Source of the DNA: Dipteronia dyeriana
Lineage: Eukaryota > Streptophyta > Magnoliopsida > Sapindales > Sapindaceae
Length of the DNA stretch: 64,000 nucleotides
Direction: 5' to 3'
Assembly: GCA_032871835.1 (NCBI GenBank)
Contig: CM065300.1
Coordinates: 2,795,768-2,859,767, forward strand
The notes under the pieces were generated by a model. That model was not told the origin of the DNA. It ran no database searches and saw nothing but the letters and a program-made list of their open reading frames with translations. Below are positions 60,326-64,000 of the stretch, piece after piece. Position 1 is the first letter of the stretch. The number at the start of each line of letters is the position of its first letter. The translations under genes were made by a program, and so were the position numbers.

Positions 60326-61214
60326 GTTGACGTCGATTTCTGGATTGTATCAGAAAAGCCAACAAGGATTGGATTTCGGCTATTAATTTAAAGAGAAAGA
60401 GATTCAGAGAGAGTAACGAAAACACAAGTTTTACGTAGTAAAACTCCGATGACCGGAGAAACGTCCACGGGTGGTTGATGGGTCAACCGAGCCAAAATCC
60501 ACTATGAAATTATGATGTTTACAAGCTCTCGATCTCTCTTTCTTCTCTCTGTATTTTTCCGTTGCTATATTGCCTATATCTTTTTTTAGGACGAGATTAT
60601 GGGTCTATTTATATGTTTATAGAACCATAATCTGCTTTGTACAAGTAATACAAGATCTTTATATTTAATTGTGATTCGGTTACTTGCTTGAGGTTGATTT
60701 GTCTTCTTTCCTGTTTCGGAGTCTCTTATGGAAATCGAGTGGGATTCCAGTAATGTAGTTTTATTTGGACTTGTTTCCTTATAAGAGTGTAGTCTTTGTA
60801 GTGAAATCAAGTTGTTTTCTGATTGAGGATTCTTCTAGCTCAGTATTCTGTTATCTTTGGGATTCTTCATGATGGATATCTTCGCGTATTTAATGACTGA
60901 ATCCGTGTGAATTAAGCACCGAGTTTCTTGTTCGGGTCGTATTTATCCCGAGTAAGAATAACACTTGTTGGTCTCGAGTAGCGCCGTTTAAGCCCGAGTA
61001 GAAGATGCTTTTTGCTAACCCCGAGTACTTTTAATTGATTTGGAATAGTTTAGTTGATCCCGAGTAGGTCTTGCCATGCTGCTTATTTACTCTGGCTTTC
61101 TTCTCTTAAACGATGCCTTGTAGGATTTTTCATGAGTGCTTATTTGGGTGTCCACCTGACAATTTTCTCCATCTCGTTGATGACGTGTACGCTTGGTAAA
61201 ATTCATATACAACA
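60326..61214 (-). repeat. 5' LTR of the retrotransposon (right copy)
   Basis: It is 889 bases, the partner of 49146-50035. The same CCCGAGTA repeats are present at 60930-61095. Confidence 0.95.
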
Positions 61215-61219
61215 GAAAC
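61215..61219. repeat. target-site duplication GAAAC, right
   Basis: It is identical to 49141-49145. Confidence 0.95.
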
Positions 61220-62559
61220 TAATAACTTTCGTCAAATTTAAAATAAAATTGTTGTTTATTCGGTTTGTCTAATTTTTAATCAAGATCAATATATTTAAAT
61301 TTGAATGTAGTTCATATATTTTGAGTTGGATATGTAAGATTTTTATAAAATTGTGAGCAACATATGCCATTATATTTTGAGTTTATGAAACCGAATTGAT
61401 TAGAGTGTTTAAATGAGAGTTGACCAGACTGAGCCTGTTTGATTGTGATCAATATTTTTTCGGGCTTTGTGTATCTTAGCTACATTAAATATAGACAGGA
61501 TATGGTATGAACTATTGTATACATGTAAGCTTATTATTCATTTTAAGATTAGTCATCCTATTAAGGTTGAGAATCCTTTCATGGATTAGGATCTTAGAAA
61601 GTTATACTATTTATACGGGGTTCCTACTCTTACTTATAACGCGTGTTACAAAATTGTCTCCCTATTAGACAATATGAAAAATGTAAAAAGAGAGTAGAAG
61701 ACTTTCTATTGTTCTTTTTCAGGTTACTGTGCTATTATGGTTTCGGGATTAAGATTCTTTATAACTTTGTTGTACTTCCAGGTACACAACTATTCATATT
61801 TATGTATGCAGTACGAGACTTAATTTGTTTATACATAATGCTTACACGATATTGAACAATCCCCTAAAAATAATTATTCTATCTATGAAGAATATTTCTT
61901 CATTCACATTCATTTATTATGCTTTCAAAAAGACCATCACCCACTCCCCAACAACACAATGATCTAAGTACAAAATTCACAATCACTTCCAATGCCGAAA
62001 ACATGTCTTCCATTAAATATTTTAAGATGGTGAAAATAATATTCTCACCACACTCTTCTGTAAACCCACTAATTTGATATAAGAATCATTTTCTATTTTG
62101 TGGACTTGTTGAATCCATAGGCTCATTTATTGAGTTTTGAACACCACACATGCATTGTGTCTAAACATACAAAGGTACAATTACAATTCAAGTATGATAT
62201 GAGCTACAAGAAAATGACCCACATCATTAAATTTAGCATGGAACCATGTTTTCAACTTTTATATAGTTAAAAGTCTCTAAAGTTAATTGTAACCAAATTA
62301 CCATATTTAAACGTTCACGTATAGTGACTAATGATAAATCTTTTTGTCCTTTGAAATTTATACGGTTAAGACTAATTCAATAAACATGATCTTTTATCGG
62401 TGAATGAGAGATTTTACCTCAAAGAAACTAATTTTGGAAAAGCATTATTATAAAGAATGGTGTGCCATCTTTGAAATTATTTTATTGAACTTTTTGTTTG
62501 TTAGTACAAAATAGAGGTAATGGGGTATGGCAAATCAACATTCATTTGCATCATAGTGT
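61220..62559. other. intergenic, AT-rich
   Basis: I see nothing that I can support as a gene or named element. The frames at 61054 and 61643 lack coding features. Confidence 0.5.
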
Positions 62560-63130
62560 CCAATTTTTAATCAAGTTGTTTAATCCTTGAAGTGACTCCA
62601 AACGGCCAGTAGTAGCACAACACTATCCCGAAAAGGTCCACTCGAATATATATATTGATAATATCGCTTCATTCATATATATATATAAAAAAGGTTGATA
62701 TAGTATTCAAAACACATTATATGATAAAAAGATTATATACAATTAATAGAATGAGTTTGAGACCTCAATGGCAACAACAGACGACGTGACGTGGTTGGGA
62801 CGATCCTTGATCCATCCGGTCCATCAGCGCAAAGATCGGAAGGGACACGTGGTGGTGTCTCGTTGCGCAAGTCGTGGGGTCCATTCAAATAAGAAAAAAA
62901 AAACTGTGTGGGGCCAACGCGGGAAGAGAGTAGTACTACTGCTGGGTCCCGCACAAGCGATTAAGTTTTGTGATCAGATGGAGTCGGAGGTCGGGCCCCA
63001 CTAGAGTGTACGTGCGCCTGTCATACACGTCAACGTCACCCTATAAAATAAAATTGTAAAAACAAAATAATAATAATAATAAGAAAAGAGGTGCAGGCCT
63101 TGTGACTGCGGGGGCCCATTTTCGCTGAGT
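62560..63130. promoter_or_regulatory. GC-richer promoter-like patch
   Basis: In a strongly AT-rich region this patch carries several ACGT-core elements (GACGTGACGTGG at about 62783, GGACACGTGGTGG at about 62843, ACACGTCAACGTCACC at about 63025). It also has GGGCCCCAC/GGGGCCCA words of the TCP or site-II type (62993, 63112) and a CCTATAAAATAAAA TATA-like box at 63041. This suggests the regulatory region of a gene transcribed rightward and mostly outside the window, or a transposon fragment. The overlapping frames on the two strands (62768-63004 and 62733-62954) have no recognisable domain. Confidence 0.35.
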
Positions 63131-63713
63131 AGGTTGAATCCAAAGGACATTATTTATTATTCAATTCACTTTTTTATTTTATTGTTTAAGCGTAAAAATT
63201 ATCTCAGAATCTATTTGATCACAAAGTATCATCTAAAACTGGTTCAGTTCAATATTTTTGTTTTTCAAAGAAATTATCTTGGATTTTTAGGAGAAATTGA
63301 GACTAGTTTCGAATAATTATTGTATGATATATGGATTTTTGAATGACAGTATATTTTTAGATAAAAGTTATATAAACTCACCAGTTTATTATCGCCTGAT
63401 TTTGTAGTTATTTATCAAAATAAATTTACATACTACTTCTTACATTTCTTAATCCTATATGTTATTCATATTATTTCTTAATTACAATTTTGGTATATCC
63501 AACGTCTAGAAACTTATTGCGTAACCATAAGATATCTTACTAATTAAGCTAGTGGTCATGGATGAATCATGTACAAGTAATATTTATATATATGATATTG
63601 AGGGGATGATATAAGATTAGTCCGGTGGTACATCTTTCTCACATCTGAACCATAAAGTTATGGATTCAAATTCTTTCCTTTTAAAAAAACCTAAATTATA
63701 TTGAAATACTTTA

Positions 63714-63756
<43 letters not shown>

Positions 63757-64000
63757 TTGAGGTTGAGGCTGTTGATGTATTGAAGATTTGAAGATAAGGA
63801 GTACACAATAGAATATCCATATTAAATTGGGTGAATCATCATCGTCGTTATCAAAAGTAACTCAAAAGCTTTTTTTAATCCTTTTCTGGAAAATGAAAGA
63901 CATGGGATTTTATGTAGAAGAAAATTTTCGATCCATCGAATGTATTGCTGCTGAATGGCGTTGGTGCATCCGGTTACTAAGAATAAAACATGTGGCTACC
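63131..64000. other. intergenic to window end
   Basis: No gene is supported. A compound microsatellite, (TA)n then (GA)n, is at 63714-63756. The last 150 bases are less AT-rich and may belong to something beyond the window. Confidence 0.4.
63714..63756. repeat. compound microsatellite (TA)n(GA)n
   Basis: About 22 bases of TA are followed by about 20 bases of AG/GA without interruption. Confidence 0.95.

Larger units (their letters stand above)
49146..61214 (-). mobile_element. complete Ty3/gypsy LTR retrotransposon, Tat lineage, 12,069 bp
   Basis: LTRs lie at 49146-50035 and 60326-61214, with TG...CA ends, and GAAAC target duplications at 49141-49145 and 61215-61219. The coding strand is minus, so the right LTR is the 5' LTR. 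Order: primer-binding site, gag, protease, RT, RNase H, a second archaeal-type RNase H, integrase, a tandem-repeat region, an antisense gene, polypurine tract, 3' LTR. The dual RNase H, the antisense gene and the large size are traits of the Tat lineage (relatives of Grande, Retand and Ogre). Frames are broken by several frameshifts and many stops, so this copy is not autonomous. Confidence 0.95.

Overview
This is a nuclear genomic window from a flowering plant, most likely a eudicot. The evidence is two spliced plant genes with GT-AG introns (a COBRA-like gene and a type-B cytokinin response regulator), a proline-rich cell-wall protein gene, a plant-type Ty3/gypsy retrotransposon with an antisense gene, a fossil plant pararetrovirus, and very AT-rich intergenic DNA full of small DNA transposons. 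I cannot name the species. All assignments come from reading the sequence; no database search was run.

Layout. 1-2 kb: a proline/glycine/tyrosine-rich secreted protein gene on the minus strand. About 2-11.1 kb and 26.3-35.05 kb: two diverged copies (units A and B) of one roughly 9 kb segment, with a third partial copy (unit C) at 19.4-22.3 kb. Each copy carries one member of a small gene family I do not recognise: an 85-codon gene at 7945, a frameshifted pseudogene at 21675, and a 109-codon gene at 32656. Comparing the copies gives empty sites that expose inserted elements: a 0.97 kb TIR element at 9538, a 1,061 bp solo LTR at 20291, a 259 bp MITE at 21364, a nested hAT-like element at 26339 and others. 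About 12.2-19.3 kb: a degraded endogenous caulimovirid (florendovirus-like), lacking its movement-protein region, next to a 59 bp (TA)n tract. 22.4-23.15 kb: a 723 bp fold-back Mutator-like element. 23.6-26.2 kb: an A-rich minisatellite with higher-order structure and poly-C runs.

35.8-38.6 kb: a two-exon COBRA-like (COBL7-type) gene on the plus strand. 40.26-43.38 kb: a six-exon type-B response regulator on the minus strand. 43.9-49.1 kb: intergenic, with G-box-bearing stretches and a 748 bp TIR element. 49,146-61,214: one complete but decayed 12.07 kb Tat-lineage Ty3/gypsy retrotransposon on the minus strand, with 889-890 bp LTRs, GAAAC target-site duplications, gag, protease, RT, two RNase H regions and integrase, plus an intron-containing antisense gene and a tandem array of about 90 bp units. 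61.2-64 kb: intergenic, with a GC-richer promoter-like patch at 62.6-63.1 kb.

The intact host genes point to cell-wall biology (the proline-rich protein and COBRA-like protein) and cytokinin signalling (the response regulator). I see no evidence that they work as a cluster. The rest records segmental duplication followed by repeated transposon and viral insertion.
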